This document shows, piece by piece, positions 5,976 to 14,084 of a stretch of 32,214 nt of DNA. Under the pieces are notes generated by a model. That model was not told the origin of the DNA, ran no database searches, and worked only from the letters and a program-made list of their open reading frames with translations. Both the position numbers and the translations under genes were made by a program. Every line of letters begins with the position of its first letter. The stretch's first letter is position 1. The stretch spans positions 1 to 32,214 of the forward strand of contig CACZBM010000029.1 in NCBI GenBank assembly GCA_902779445.1, written 5' to 3'. The stretch is from an uncultured Lachnospiraceae bacterium (GTDB lineage Bacteria; Bacillota; Clostridia; Lachnospirales; Lachnospiraceae).

Positions 5976-8607
5976 AAAGAAGTCCGGAGATTTCTGCTTC
6001 GACATCCTTTACCCTATGAAGAAAATTCAGGGCAGACATCCTTACCGCGCCGGCACCGAATATTATAACCTGTTCCACGTTATCGCTGGTGGCTACAGTG
6101 ACATTATGCTTTTTGCCGAGTTCGTGAGCGGCTTTTTCAATGTAAAGATCAGCTGTTTCCGCTTCTCTGGTATATACCACGTCTATATTATTGTACCGGT
6201 AGATCCTTTCTTTTCCGCCGTTAACTTTATACGCATCATAAACAAGGATCAGATTTTCGCGTGTATATCCTGCGTAATTGGAAAGAATATCCATAAGCTT
6301 ATCACGGGCAGCTTTCAGATCTTTATTTGAAAGATCCTTTAGTTCCGGCCAGGCGAAGATTATATTATAGCCGTCTACGAGAAGGTAATTTTTCACCTCT
6401 GCTGCGGACTTCTTTTTCTCATTATACTTAGGGTCTCCACCCAGGGGTCCCTTTTCCTTTTCCGGGATGTCCGGATAGTATTCAGGCTCATCAGAGTTTA
6501 CGGTTCTTGTTTTTATAGGGCCGTACGTCCGCTCGAAGATTTCCATTAATTCGGCGTCGGCGGCTCTTCTGTCCCGCTCTCTTTCCTTAAAGGTCTTTTC
6601 TCCTTCATCTGTTTTTTCGCGTCTTCTTACAGGGACAGAGATCTCATGTGTTTCAGGATCATTCTTTTTCCATCCTGTATCAACCTGCATATAGTCCCTG
6701 ACTTTATCCCAGGGCACTATAGTACCTGCGCCGTGCATGCAGAAAACCGAAGAACCGGTATTTCGCGTATCGAGCTCGGGATCATAGGCTTTTGACTCTA
6801 TTACTTCCTCCGCATTATGACATGGTGCATATTCCTTAAAAGTTGCAGTAAAATGCCCTTCTCCTGCGGTATAAGCAGTTACCGTCCTCGCATAGTCGCC
6901 TATTTCCGAGGCGGGGATCGTACCTCTTAATACGGATACAGTGCTGTCATGGGACAGCTCCGGGGGCGATGAAACAGCAGACATTGCCGACAGATCGGTC
7001 ATTGCTCTTCCAACTGACGAAGAGGGCACTTCCAGGGTGAAATTCATAACCGGCTCAAGAAGCTCCATGCCGGCCATCATCAGTCCCTGTCTTACCGCTC
7101 TGTATGTAGCCTGCCTGAAATCACCGCCTTCCGTATGCTTCTCGTGGGATTTGCCGGCGATGAGGCTTATTTTCATATCCGTGATCTCTGAGCAGGTAAG
7201 GATCCCCTTAAATTTCCGTTCTTTTAAATGGGTCATAATGAGCTTTTGATAGTTTTCCGTGAGATAGTCCCTGGGGCATTTGTTCTCAAATACTATCCCA
7301 CTGCCTCTTTCTCCGGGTTCCAGGAGAAGATGAACTTCTGCATAATGACGCAGGGGTTCGTAATGTCCCACTCCCTCTGCTTCGCTTACTATAGTTTCTT
7401 TATATACGATCTCCGGAGGACCAAACTCTATTCTGTAGCCGAACCGTTCATTTACCAGCTCCTTTATTATCTCTATTTGGACATCGCCCATTATCTCTGC
7501 AGTGATATCCCGTGTTTCCTCATCATAGGAAACATGCAGCATAGGTTCCTCTTCTTCAAGGGTTTTTAATTCATCAAGAGCTTTAACGGTGTCTTTTCCT
7601 TCGGGAAGTATAACCCGGCATCGTTCCAGTGGCTGGAGCAGGCCTTCTGCGGAATCCTTTTCAGCCCCAAGACCGGCACCTGCATAGGTACTGCTTAATC
7701 CCGCAACTGCACAGATGGTTCCTGCGGCTGCCTCCTGCACGGCCTCATATTTTGATCCGGAATAAAGCCTGATCTCATCAACCTTTTCACCGTTTATCTC
7801 ACTTCTTATCTTCAGGGAACCGCCGGTTATCTTCATCCATGTAAGACGCTTACTGCCGTCTCTGCTGATCTTATAAACTCTGGCACCGAAATCACCGGGG
7901 TGATCCTTTAATAATGTAAGGCTGTTTATTCCCTGTATCAGAGCCTCCACGCCCTCCATTTTAAGAGCAGATCCGAAATATACCGGGATGAGCTTCCTTT
8001 CCGAAATGAGTTCCGGAAGAGCTTCCGCCGATACGGGCTTACCTTCCTCAAGATATGACTCCATCAGACTGTCATCCAGTACAGCTATGGATTCCTGTAT
8101 TTCATCGGTTTCGAAGTTTTCCGGCTTATCCCCGTTAAATACTACGCAGCCTTCAGACAGTTTTTCTTTCAGGACTCCGGTGATGGTATCCTTATCGGTG
8201 CCATCCTGGTCCATCTTGTTTACAAAGATAAAGACAGGCACTTTGTAATGTGAGAGAAGTCTCCACAACGTACGAACCTGTCCTGTTATCATATCCGGAG
8301 CACTGATCAGTAGCAGCGCATAATCAAGCACATGCAGAACCCTTTCCATCTCTGCCGAAAAATCTGCATGGCCCGGTGTATCAAGTATTGTTATATTACG
8401 GCCCTCTGTGGCGAACCGTGCCTGTTTGGAGAAAATGGTTATTCCCCGGTCCTTCTCCAGTTCATATGTGTCCAGAAAAGCGTCCTTATGATCAACTCTT
8501 CCTGCCTTACGGATGGCTCCGCACTTAAACATAAGTGCCTCTGAAAGAGTGGTCTTTCCGGCATCCACATGGGCACATATTCCAAATGTCAGGTTTTCAC
8601 CGCTCAT
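5974..8607 (-). CDS. TetM/EF-G-like ribosomal GTPase fused to a Rae1/YacP-type NYN nuclease, 877 aa
   Basis: Predicted ribosome-binding translation factor joined to a nuclease. G-domain motifs are intact: AHVDAGKTT (12-20), RGIT (54-57), DTPGH (76-80), NKMD (130-133). Domains II-V follow as in ribosomal protection proteins, to about 640. The domain IV tip region reads KSHEKHTEGGDFR (486-498) instead of the TetM tyrosine/SPVS loop, so drug resistance should not be assumed. After a charged linker (664-740), residues 740-877 form an NYN/PIN-like domain with VDGYN (744-748), VYDAY, ADLYIE and SDN. Asp745, 791, 819/820 and 842 are plausible catalytic acids. In Bacillus the separate protein Rae1 enters the ribosomal A site and cuts mRNA. 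I chose ATG 8607 because it overlaps the truA stop (TGATG) and has GAAGGTGG just upstream; an ATG eight codons earlier lacks an SD. Confidence 0.88.
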   Translation of the reverse strand: MSGENLTFGICAHVDAGKTTLSEALMFKCGAIRKAGRVDHKDAFLDTYELEKDRGITIFSKQARFATEGRNITILDTPGHADFSAEMERVLHVLDYALLLISAPDMITGQVRTLWRLLSHYKVPVFIFVNKMDQDGTDKDTITGVLKEKLSEGCVVFNGDKPENFETDEIQESIAVLDDSLMESYLEEGKPVSAEALPELISERKLIPVYFGSALKMEGVEALIQGINSLTLLKDHPGDFGARVYKISRDGSKRLTWMKITGGSLKIRSEINGEKVDEIRLYSGSKYEAVQEAAAGTICAVAGLSSTYAGAGLGAEKDSAEGLLQPLERCRVILPEGKDTVKALDELKTLEEEEPMLHVSYDEETRDITAEIMGDVQIEIIKELVNERFGYRIEFGPPEIVYKETIVSEAEGVGHYEPLRHYAEVHLLLEPGERGSGIVFENKCPRDYLTENYQKLIMTHLKERKFKGILTCSEITDMKISLIAGKSHEKHTEGGDFRQATYRAVRQGLMMAGMELLEPVMNFTLEVPSSSVGRAMTDLSAMSAVSSPPELSHDSTVSVLRGTIPASEIGDYARTVTAYTAGEGHFTATFKEYAPCHNAEEVIESKAYDPELDTRNTGSSVFCMHGAGTIVPWDKVRDYMQVDTGWKKNDPETHEISVPVRRREKTDEGEKTFKERERDRRAADAELMEIFERTYGPIKTRTVNSDEPEYYPDIPEKEKGPLGGDPKYNEKKKSAAEVKNYLLVDGYNIIFAWPELKDLSNKDLKAARDKLMDILSNYAGYTRENLILVYDAYKVNGGKERIYRYNNIDVVYTREAETADLYIEKAAHELGKKHNVTVATSDNVEQVIIFGAGAVRMSALNFLHRVKDVEAEISGLL

Positions 8608-9365
8608 CAGTAGTCCACCTTCATCATGCACAGCCCCTCAGGCGGTGCCGTGGGCCCTGCGTTTTTTCTCTCTCCGGATTCTATTATCCTGTCGATATCA
8701 TCAGGAGTGATCTCACCGTATCCTGCCTGAAGAAGGGTACCGGTCATTATACGGACCATATTCTGTAAAAATCCGTTCCCATGAAAGTAGATCCGGATAT
8801 AGGATCCGCTTGTTTCGATATTTATGGTATCCACAACCCTTACAGTTGATTTTTTCATTTTGGGATTTCCGCAGAATGCCTTATAATCGTGCATTCCTGT
8901 CATATGTAAGGCAGCTTTTTTCATCAGATCCACATCCGGCTCTTTTTCCAGAACCGTTACATATTTTCTGTCAAATACAGGCTTGGAACTGCCGTACCAG
9001 AGGGTGTAGCGGTAGGTTTTGCCCTTTGCCTTGAAACGGCTGTGGAATCTGTCGGCCGCTATCTTTATTTCATTAACGCTGATATCCTCCGGAAGATATT
9101 TATTCATATATTCTTTGATCTCTTCGGGAGTTTTATCGGTTTCCAGAAGAACATTACAGGTCATGGCTCTTGCGTGAACTCCGGCATCAGTCCTTCCTGC
9201 ACCGATAACTGTCACAGATTCTCCCGGAGTCATATCCGTCATGCGGTTAAGTACGTTCTCCAGCTTTCCCTGGATCGTCATGTCGGTATTCGGTTGATGT
9301 TCCCAGCCGTAATAGCGGGTTCCGTCATAGCTGACGGTGAGTTTGTAGTTAAGTTTGGAAGTCAT
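8607..9365 (-). CDS. truA: tRNA pseudouridine(38-40) synthase TruA, 252 aa
   Basis: Isomerises uridines 38-40 in the anticodon stem-loop of tRNAs. Landmarks are canonical: YDGTRYYGW near 13-21, the catalytic GAGRTDAGVHA with Asp60, YRYTLWY in the middle, and FHGNGFLQNMVRIMTG before the C-terminus. Length is normal for the family. The SD is GGAG just before ATG 9365. The stop TGA shares two bases with the start of the downstream GTPase-nuclease (TGATG), so the two proteins are probably translationally coupled. That would put a tRNA modifier and a ribosome-acting factor under one promoter (9398-9426, minus). Confidence 0.96.
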   Translation of the reverse strand: MTSKLNYKLTVSYDGTRYYGWEHQPNTDMTIQGKLENVLNRMTDMTPGESVTVIGAGRTDAGVHARAMTCNVLLETDKTPEEIKEYMNKYLPEDISVNEIKIAADRFHSRFKAKGKTYRYTLWYGSSKPVFDRKYVTVLEKEPDVDLMKKAALHMTGMHDYKAFCGNPKMKKSTVRVVDTINIETSGSYIRIYFHGNGFLQNMVRIMTGTLLQAGYGEITPDDIDRIIESGERKNAGPTAPPEGLCMMKVDY

Positions 9366-9375
9366 AATACTCCAT

Positions 9376-9402
9376 TTGACAATGATTACTTATCTGTATG
9401 AT
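9376..9402 (+). promoter_or_regulatory. Promoter of the DUF1624 gene, predicting a leaderless mRNA
   Basis: TTGACA (9376-9381) is a perfect -35. TATGAT (9397-9402) follows after 15 bases, or GATACT (9400-9405) after 18. Either places the transcription start within a few bases of ATG 9414. No SD is present between them. Confidence 0.5.
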
Positions 9403-9426
9403 ACTGTACCCCTATGAGACTGTCGA
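9398..9426 (-). promoter_or_regulatory. Promoter of truA and the GTPase-nuclease gene
   Basis: On the minus strand, TCGACA (9426-9421) and TATCAT (9403-9398) are separated by 17 bases, each matching consensus at five of six positions. The predicted start near 9391 gives a 25-base leader with the truA SD. The -10 overlaps that of the opposing promoter at 9376-9402, so the two may compete. Confidence 0.55.
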
Positions 9427-10109
9427 AACTTGATGCTTTAAGGGGCATAACATTATTAAGTATGATCGCATATCACACCATGTGGGATCTTGTGTATCTA
9501 TATGGCGTGGATGTTCCATGGTATGCAAAAACTCCCGGATTTGTGTGGCAGCAGAGTATCTGCTGGACCTTTATCCTTCTGTCGGGATTTTCCTGGTCTC
9601 TGGGACATCATCATTTTAAGAGAGGGCTTACAGTTTTTTTTGCCGGTGCCCTTGTGACTCTCGTAACCTGTCTATTTATGCCGGAAGAAGTTGTCTGGTT
9701 CGGAATACTCACCTTTATGGGTTTTGCCATGCTCCTTATGATCCCGTTAGACAGGCTCTTTGGCAAAAGGAATACGGCTTTTTTGCTGATATCGGCGCTT
9801 ATTTCCTTTGCACTGTTTATGGTTACCAGAAATATATCTTCTTCCGGATTTCCGGGAGGCAATTATTTCACGACGTTTCTGGGATTCCCTTTTCCGGGAT
9901 TCTTCTCCACGGATTATTTCCCGGTAATTCCCTGGTTTTTCCTGTATTTCACAGGTTATGCGGCTTCACGGATAGCACCGGAGAAGTATAAGGCGAACCT
10001 GGTGGACAGCATCTGTCCTCCTCTTGAATTTATTGGAAGGCATACCCTCATAATATATCTTTTACACCAGCCGGTGATCTTTGGCATCACTAATCTGATC
10101 TTTTCGTAA
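9414..10109 (+). CDS. DUF1624/HGSNAT-like membrane acyltransferase, 231 aa
   Basis: Polytopic inner-membrane protein of the family related to heparan-alpha-glucosaminide N-acetyltransferase, which moves an acetyl group across the membrane onto a sugar. The N-terminal signature is clear: RLSKLDALRGITLLSMIAYH (2-21). Later landmarks are ILLSGFSWSLGHHHF (around 55-69), PVIPWFFLYFTGY and the closing GRHTLIIYLLHQPV. About seven hydrophobic segments are visible. Bacterial members are short, as here, and their acceptor is not known. There is no SD before ATG 9414; see the promoter at 9376. The last 20 bases overlap the 3' end of the methyltransferase gene on the other strand. Confidence 0.85.
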   Translation: MRLSKLDALRGITLLSMIAYHTMWDLVYLYGVDVPWYAKTPGFVWQQSICWTFILLSGFSWSLGHHHFKRGLTVFFAGALVTLVTCLFMPEEVVWFGILTFMGFAMLLMIPLDRLFGKRNTAFLLISALISFALFMVTRNISSSGFPGGNYFTTFLGFPFPGFFSTDYFPVIPWFFLYFTGYAASRIAPEKYKANLVDSICPPLEFIGRHTLIIYLLHQPVIFGITNLIFS

Positions 10110-11052
10110 GTTTTCTCTGGGCGTCTCCGGTATTTCTCTCCCAGAAAACCCCGTCCCGGTATCCCTGGATGGTGCTGTCGGACAGGGCATTTTCCAGCCT
10201 TTTCTCTGCCCAGGCACAGTAGAGCGCTTCCTTTTCCACCGCTATAAAATGACGGTCAAGTTTCTTTGAGGTTACAGCGGCGGTTCCCGATCCCGCAAAG
10301 GGATCAAAGACCACATCTCCTTTATTTGAACTGGCCAGGATAAGCTTTGCATAGAGCTTCTCCGGCTTTTGCGTGGGATGGGCAGTGTTCTCGGCCATTG
10401 ACCAGTAGGGAATAGAGATATCATCCCAGAAATTGGAAGGACAGGTGTTTCTGAATCTGCCTTCGGCCGTATCTTCCCAGTCTTTTGGCTTTCCACCGCT
10501 TGTGTAGGGAGCAATGACCCTGCGCCTTATCATCACGTCTTCCAGATTGAAAGTGTATCTGTCGCTCACCGTGGCAAACCAGATGTCTTCCATTCCGTTT
10601 TTCCAGTTTGTTTTTGCTCCCCGCCCCTTTTCTCTCTGCCAGGTGATCCTGTTCCTGACTTTCAGATGATCATATAAAAGATCCCCGATAACGAGGCTTG
10701 ATTTCCAGTCGCAGCAGATGTAGACACTGGCACTATCCTTTAAGAGAGGCATCGCCTTACTTAGCCATTCTTCTGTGTATGATCTGTATTTTTCCCTGCT
10801 TCTCGCGTGGAATCTGTTACCGTTAAAATCCTTTTCTATATTATAGGGGGGATCAACGATCATGAGGTCCACGGATCTTTCGGGCAAGAGATCCATTACC
10901 TTCAGGCTGTCACCGGTTATGATCCGGTCCAGTACCTCATCTGTGGAGACCTCTTTTTCCACACGGATACATTTTTTTATATATTCCTGTCCGTCTTCCA
11001 GGGAAAAATCGATGGTTTTATTTCTGGCTGCTTTATCACTCATAACCCGCAT
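10090..11052 (-). CDS. Orphan site-specific DNA methyltransferase, beta class, 320 aa
   Basis: SAM-dependent DNA amino-methyltransferase, most likely N6-adenine. The catalytic motif DPPY is at 67-70, followed by the target-recognition region. HPTQKP (225-230) and the SAM-binding DPFAGSGT (250-257) lie near the C-terminus. This motif order defines the beta class (as in M.RsrI and M.HinfI). No restriction endonuclease gene is beside it, so it may regulate or protect rather than restrict. Starts at 11052 and 11043 (second Met) are both possible, as neither has a strong SD; TATAGT sits only a few bases before the first. The target sequence cannot be predicted. Its stop lies inside the convergent DUF1624 gene. 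Confidence 0.88.
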   Translation of the reverse strand: MRVMSDKAARNKTIDFSLEDGQEYIKKCIRVEKEVSTDEVLDRIITGDSLKVMDLLPERSVDLMIVDPPYNIEKDFNGNRFHARSREKYRSYTEEWLSKAMPLLKDSASVYICCDWKSSLVIGDLLYDHLKVRNRITWQREKGRGAKTNWKNGMEDIWFATVSDRYTFNLEDVMIRRRVIAPYTSGGKPKDWEDTAEGRFRNTCPSNFWDDISIPYWSMAENTAHPTQKPEKLYAKLILASSNKGDVVFDPFAGSGTAAVTSKKLDRHFIAVEKEALYCAWAEKRLENALSDSTIQGYRDGVFWERNTGDAQRKLTKRSD

Positions 11053-11095
11053 TTTACTATATTACAGCGCCGCGTGTAAATTGAGAAAGAATTAG

Positions 11096-11123
11096 TTGCG
11101 AAAACCGCAAAAAAAAGTATAAT
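11096..11123 (+). promoter_or_regulatory. pckA promoter
   Basis: TTGCGA (11096-11101) and a perfect TATAAT (11118-11123) with a 16-base spacer that is A-rich. Transcription should start near 11130, leaving a 65-base leader. Confidence 0.65.
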
Positions 11124-11142
11124 AGGGATATGCGTGCGTGAA

Positions 11143-11166
11143 CGGGGAAAAGCATTATTTTTCCCG
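11143..11166 (+). other. Hairpin in the pckA leader
   Basis: CGGGGAAAA (11143-11151) pairs with TTTTTCCCG (11158-11166), nine pairs with one wobble, loop GCATTA. It lies between the promoter and the SD (GAAAGAGGT, 11181-11189) and leaves the SD free. No U-tract follows, so it fits a 5' stability element better than an attenuator. Confidence 0.5.
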
Positions 11167-11195
11167 ATAAAAATAAGAAAGAAAGAGGTAATCAA

Positions 11196-12809
11196 ATGGC
11201 AAAAATCGATTTAACACAGTACGGTATTACAGGCGCAACAGAGATCATCCACAATCCTTCATTTGAGTTTCTTTATGAAGAAGAGATGAAGAGCGATCTT
11301 ACGGGATTTGATAAGGGTGTTCTTACAGAGCTTGACACCGTTAATGTTATGACCGGTGAGTTCACCGGAAGGTCCCCTAAAGATAAATATATCGTTATGG
11401 ATGCCAATTCCAAGGACACCGTTTGGTGGGATACCGAGGAATACCACAACGACAACCATGTTATGACCGAGGAAACATGGGCAGCAGTTAAGGAAATCGC
11501 AAAGAAAGAGCTTTCGGGCAAGAGACTTTTCGTAGTAGACGCATTCTGTGGAGCAAACAAGGATACCAGAATGTCAGTACGCTTCATCATGGAAGTAGCT
11601 TGGCAGGCTCATTTCGTTAAGAATATGTTCATCCAGCCCACAGAGAAAGAGCTTGAGGAGTTCAAGCCCAACTTCGTGGTTTACAATGCTTCCAAGGCAA
11701 AGGTTGAGAACTATAAGGAGCTTGGTCTCCGTTCAGAAACCTGTGCAGCATTCAATATCACCAGCCGTGAGCAGGTTATCATCAACACATGGTACGGCGG
11801 AGAGATGAAGAAGGGTATGTTCTCAATGATGAACTACTACCTGCCTCTTCAGGGAATCGCTTCCATGCACTGCTCTGCAAATACAGATATGGACGGAAAG
11901 CACACAGCTATCTTCTTTGGACTTTCAGGAACAGGAAAGACCACTCTTTCAACAGATCCCAAGCGTCTCCTTATCGGTGACGACGAGCACGGCTGGGATG
12001 ATGAAGGTGTATTCAATTTCGAAGGCGGATGCTATGCAAAGGTTATTAACCTTGATAAGGATTCCGAGCCTGATATCTACAATGCTATCAAGAGAAACGC
12101 TCTTCTTGAGAACGTTACAGTAGATGCAAACGGAAAGATCGATTTCGCTGACAAGAGCGTTACCGAGAATACCCGTGTATCTTATCCTATCGAGCATATT
12201 GAGAAGATCGCAAAGAATGTAAATAAGATCTCATCCGGCCCTGCAGCAGATAACGTAATCTTCCTTTCTGCTGATGCCTTCGGAGTACTTCCTCCTGTAT
12301 CTATCCTCACAGCTGAGCAGACACAGTACTACTTCCTGTCAGGATTTACGGCAAAGCTTGCAGGAACAGAGAGAGGAATCACAGAGCCTACACCTACATT
12401 CTCAGCTTGCTTCGGACAGGCATTCCTGGAACTTCATCCCACAAAGTATGGTGAAGAGCTGGTTAAGAGAATGGAGAAGAGCGGAGCGAAGGCTTATCTC
12501 GTTAATACCGGATGGAACGGCACCGGAAAGAGGATCTCCATTAAGGATACCCGTGGGATCATCGATGCTATCCTTAATGGTGACGTGCTGAAAGCTCCTA
12601 CAAAGAAGATCCCTTACTTCGATTTCGAAGTTCCTACAGAGCTTCCCGGAGTTGACCCCGGCATCCTTGATCCTCGTGATACCTATGCCAACGCTTCCGA
12701 GTGGGAGGAGAAGGCAAAGGATCTTGCAGGAAGATTCATTAAGAACTTCAAGAAGTATGAAGGCAATGATGCAGGAAAGGCTCTTGTAGCAGCTGGACCC
12801 GAGCTTTGA
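11196..12809 (+). CDS. pckA: Phosphoenolpyruvate carboxykinase (ATP), 537 aa
   Basis: Interconverts oxaloacetate + ATP with PEP + CO2 + ADP. In rumen and gut Clostridia it can run towards oxaloacetate to conserve ATP and fix CO2. The ATP-type phosphate-binding loop GLSGTGKTT is at 242-250, followed by the metal-binding IGDDEHGW (260-267). FTGRSPKDK (56-64) holds the substrate arginine, and RVSYPIEHI and the C-terminal NTGWNGTG are as expected. Length is typical. The SD is GAAAGAGGT (11181-11189). Codon use is strongly biased, consistent with high expression. It is a single-gene transcript bounded by its promoter and the terminator at 12841. Confidence 0.97.
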   Translation: MAKIDLTQYGITGATEIIHNPSFEFLYEEEMKSDLTGFDKGVLTELDTVNVMTGEFTGRSPKDKYIVMDANSKDTVWWDTEEYHNDNHVMTEETWAAVKEIAKKELSGKRLFVVDAFCGANKDTRMSVRFIMEVAWQAHFVKNMFIQPTEKELEEFKPNFVVYNASKAKVENYKELGLRSETCAAFNITSREQVIINTWYGGEMKKGMFSMMNYYLPLQGIASMHCSANTDMDGKHTAIFFGLSGTGKTTLSTDPKRLLIGDDEHGWDDEGVFNFEGGCYAKVINLDKDSEPDIYNAIKRNALLENVTVDANGKIDFADKSVTENTRVSYPIEHIEKIAKNVNKISSGPAADNVIFLSADAFGVLPPVSILTAEQTQYYFLSGFTAKLAGTERGITEPTPTFSACFGQAFLELHPTKYGEELVKRMEKSGAKAYLVNTGWNGTGKRISIKDTRGIIDAILNGDVLKAPTKKIPYFDFEVPTELPGVDPGILDPRDTYANASEWEEKAKDLAGRFIKNFKKYEGNDAGKALVAAGPEL

Positions 12810-12840
12810 TCTTGATAAAACAGAGCATTAAGTAATGACT

Positions 12841-12878
12841 ATCCCCCTGTCTGGTAAACCACCGGCAGGGGGATTCTT
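12841..12878 (+). terminator. pckA terminator
   Basis: ATCCCCCTG (12841-12849) pairs with CAGGGGGAT (12866-12874), extended inside by CTGGT/ACCGG after a one-base bulge, followed by a short TTCTT. It is GC-rich and stable, but the U-tract is modest. Confidence 0.75.
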
Positions 12879-12905
12879 AAATAGAAAACCGGTGTCTGTT
12901 CTTTT

Positions 12906-12934
12906 TTGACCGTATCACCAAATTATTATATAAT
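12906..12934 (+). promoter_or_regulatory. Promoter of the pfk-dnaX-ybaB-recR group
   Basis: TTGACC (12906-12911) and TATAAT (12929-12934) with a 17-base spacer: a near-consensus housekeeping promoter. Transcription should start near 12941. The leader holds a small hairpin, ATCCG/CGGAT at 12961-12975, ahead of the SD. Confidence 0.8.
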
Positions 12935-13002
12935 TAGAGACAGTTTTTACGGGGAAGGTTATCCGTAACCCGGATACAAAATACTATGTGGAGGTGCAAG
13001 GT

Positions 13003-14076
13003 ATGAAGAGGATCGGTATGCTTACAAGCGGTGGTGACTGCCAGGCTCTTAATGCGGCAATGAGAGGCGTTGTGAAATCCATGGCTACCAGCGGAGAACA
13101 GATGGAAGTCTTCGGATTCTTAAACGGCTACAGGGGACTTATTTACGGCGATTACAGGATGCTGGACGGAAACGATTTCTCCGGGATCCTTACACGCGGA
13201 GGAACGATCCTCGGATCATCAAGGACTCCTTTTAAGACCATCAGGGAACCTGACGAGAAGGGGCTGGATAAGGTTGAGGCTATGAAGCATAATTACTACA
13301 AGCTGAACCTTGACTGCCTTGTTATCCTTGGTGGAAACGGAACCCATAAGACTGCCAATCTTCTGAGAGAAGAGGGACTCAATATCGTTACCCTTCCAAA
13401 GACCATCGATAATGACCTCTGGGGAACTGACATGACATTCGGTTTCCAGAGCGCAGTAGATATTGCTACAAATGTTATCGATAATATTCACACAACTGCT
13501 GATTCCCACGGAAGAGTATTCATAGTGGAAGTAATGGGACATAAGGTTGGTTTCCTTACGCTTAATGCCGGAATGGCCAGCGGCGCAGACATAATCCTGA
13601 TCCCTGAGATCCCTTATGACATTGACAAGATAGTCGAGGCTATTGGCAAGAGAAAAGAGAGGGGTTCAAAGTTTACCATCATTGCAGTGGCAGAGGGCGC
13701 CATCAGCAAGAAAGACGCCAAGCTCAGCAAGAAGGAATACAAGAAGAAGATGGAGAGTCTTCCCCATCCTTCGGTTTCCTATATGGTGGCTCATGAGATA
13801 GAGAAGAAGACCGGACAGGAAGTAAGAGTAACGGTTCCCGGACACATGCAGAGAGGTGGAACGCCCTGCCCTTATGACAGAGTTTTCGCATCAAGACTGG
13901 GTGCCGAAGCCGGGAAGCTCATCCTCAAGGGAGAGTATGGATTCATGGTAGGTTATAAGGATCGTGAGATAGTTAAAGTTCCCTTAAAGGATGTGGCAGG
14001 AAAATTAAAACAGCTTGATCCAGATGCTTCGATCATTAAAGAAGCAAAGATGCTGGGAATAAGCTTTGGTGATTAA
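13003..14076 (+). CDS. 6-phosphofructokinase, PPi-like (group III) type, 357 aa
   Basis: Phosphorylates fructose 6-phosphate to the 1,6-bisphosphate in glycolysis. The start is ATG 13003, placed seven bases after GGAGGTG (12990-12996); the GTG at 12988 lies within the SD itself. Motifs: TSGGDCQALNAAMRG (8-22), GGTILGSSRTPF (66-77), PKTIDND (132-138) and TFGFQSA. Substrate reading is mixed. Lys133 in PKTIDND is the PPi-type residue. Gly113 in GGNGT (110-114) is the ATP-type residue, as in the trypanosome enzyme, so ATP is the likelier donor. Oddly, the usual metal-binding Asp of GGDG is Asn112 here. dnaX follows after eight bases, so the two are co-transcribed. Confidence 0.9.
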   Translation: MKRIGMLTSGGDCQALNAAMRGVVKSMATSGEQMEVFGFLNGYRGLIYGDYRMLDGNDFSGILTRGGTILGSSRTPFKTIREPDEKGLDKVEAMKHNYYKLNLDCLVILGGNGTHKTANLLREEGLNIVTLPKTIDNDLWGTDMTFGFQSAVDIATNVIDNIHTTADSHGRVFIVEVMGHKVGFLTLNAGMASGADIILIPEIPYDIDKIVEAIGKRKERGSKFTIIAVAEGAISKKDAKLSKKEYKKKMESLPHPSVSYMVAHEIEKKTGQEVRVTVPGHMQRGGTPCPYDRVFASRLGAEAGKLILKGEYGFMVGYKDREIVKVPLKDVAGKLKQLDPDASIIKEAKMLGISFGD

Positions 14077-14084
14077 GGAAGCAA

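Noticed and set aside
5974..8607. Tetracycline resistance gene
   Set aside because: The overall fold is TetM-like, but the domain IV tip lacks the tyrosine/SPVS residues linked to drug displacement, and the gene carries a nuclease domain and no mobile context.
8605..8631. Upstream ATG at 8631 as the start of the GTPase-nuclease
   Set aside because: ATG 8607 has GAAGGTGG at good spacing and forms the TGATG overlap with truA; the family N-terminus begins close to MSGENLTFG.
12988..13002. GTG start for phosphofructokinase at 12988
   Set aside because: These bases are the SD itself (GTGGAGGTG) for ATG 13003.
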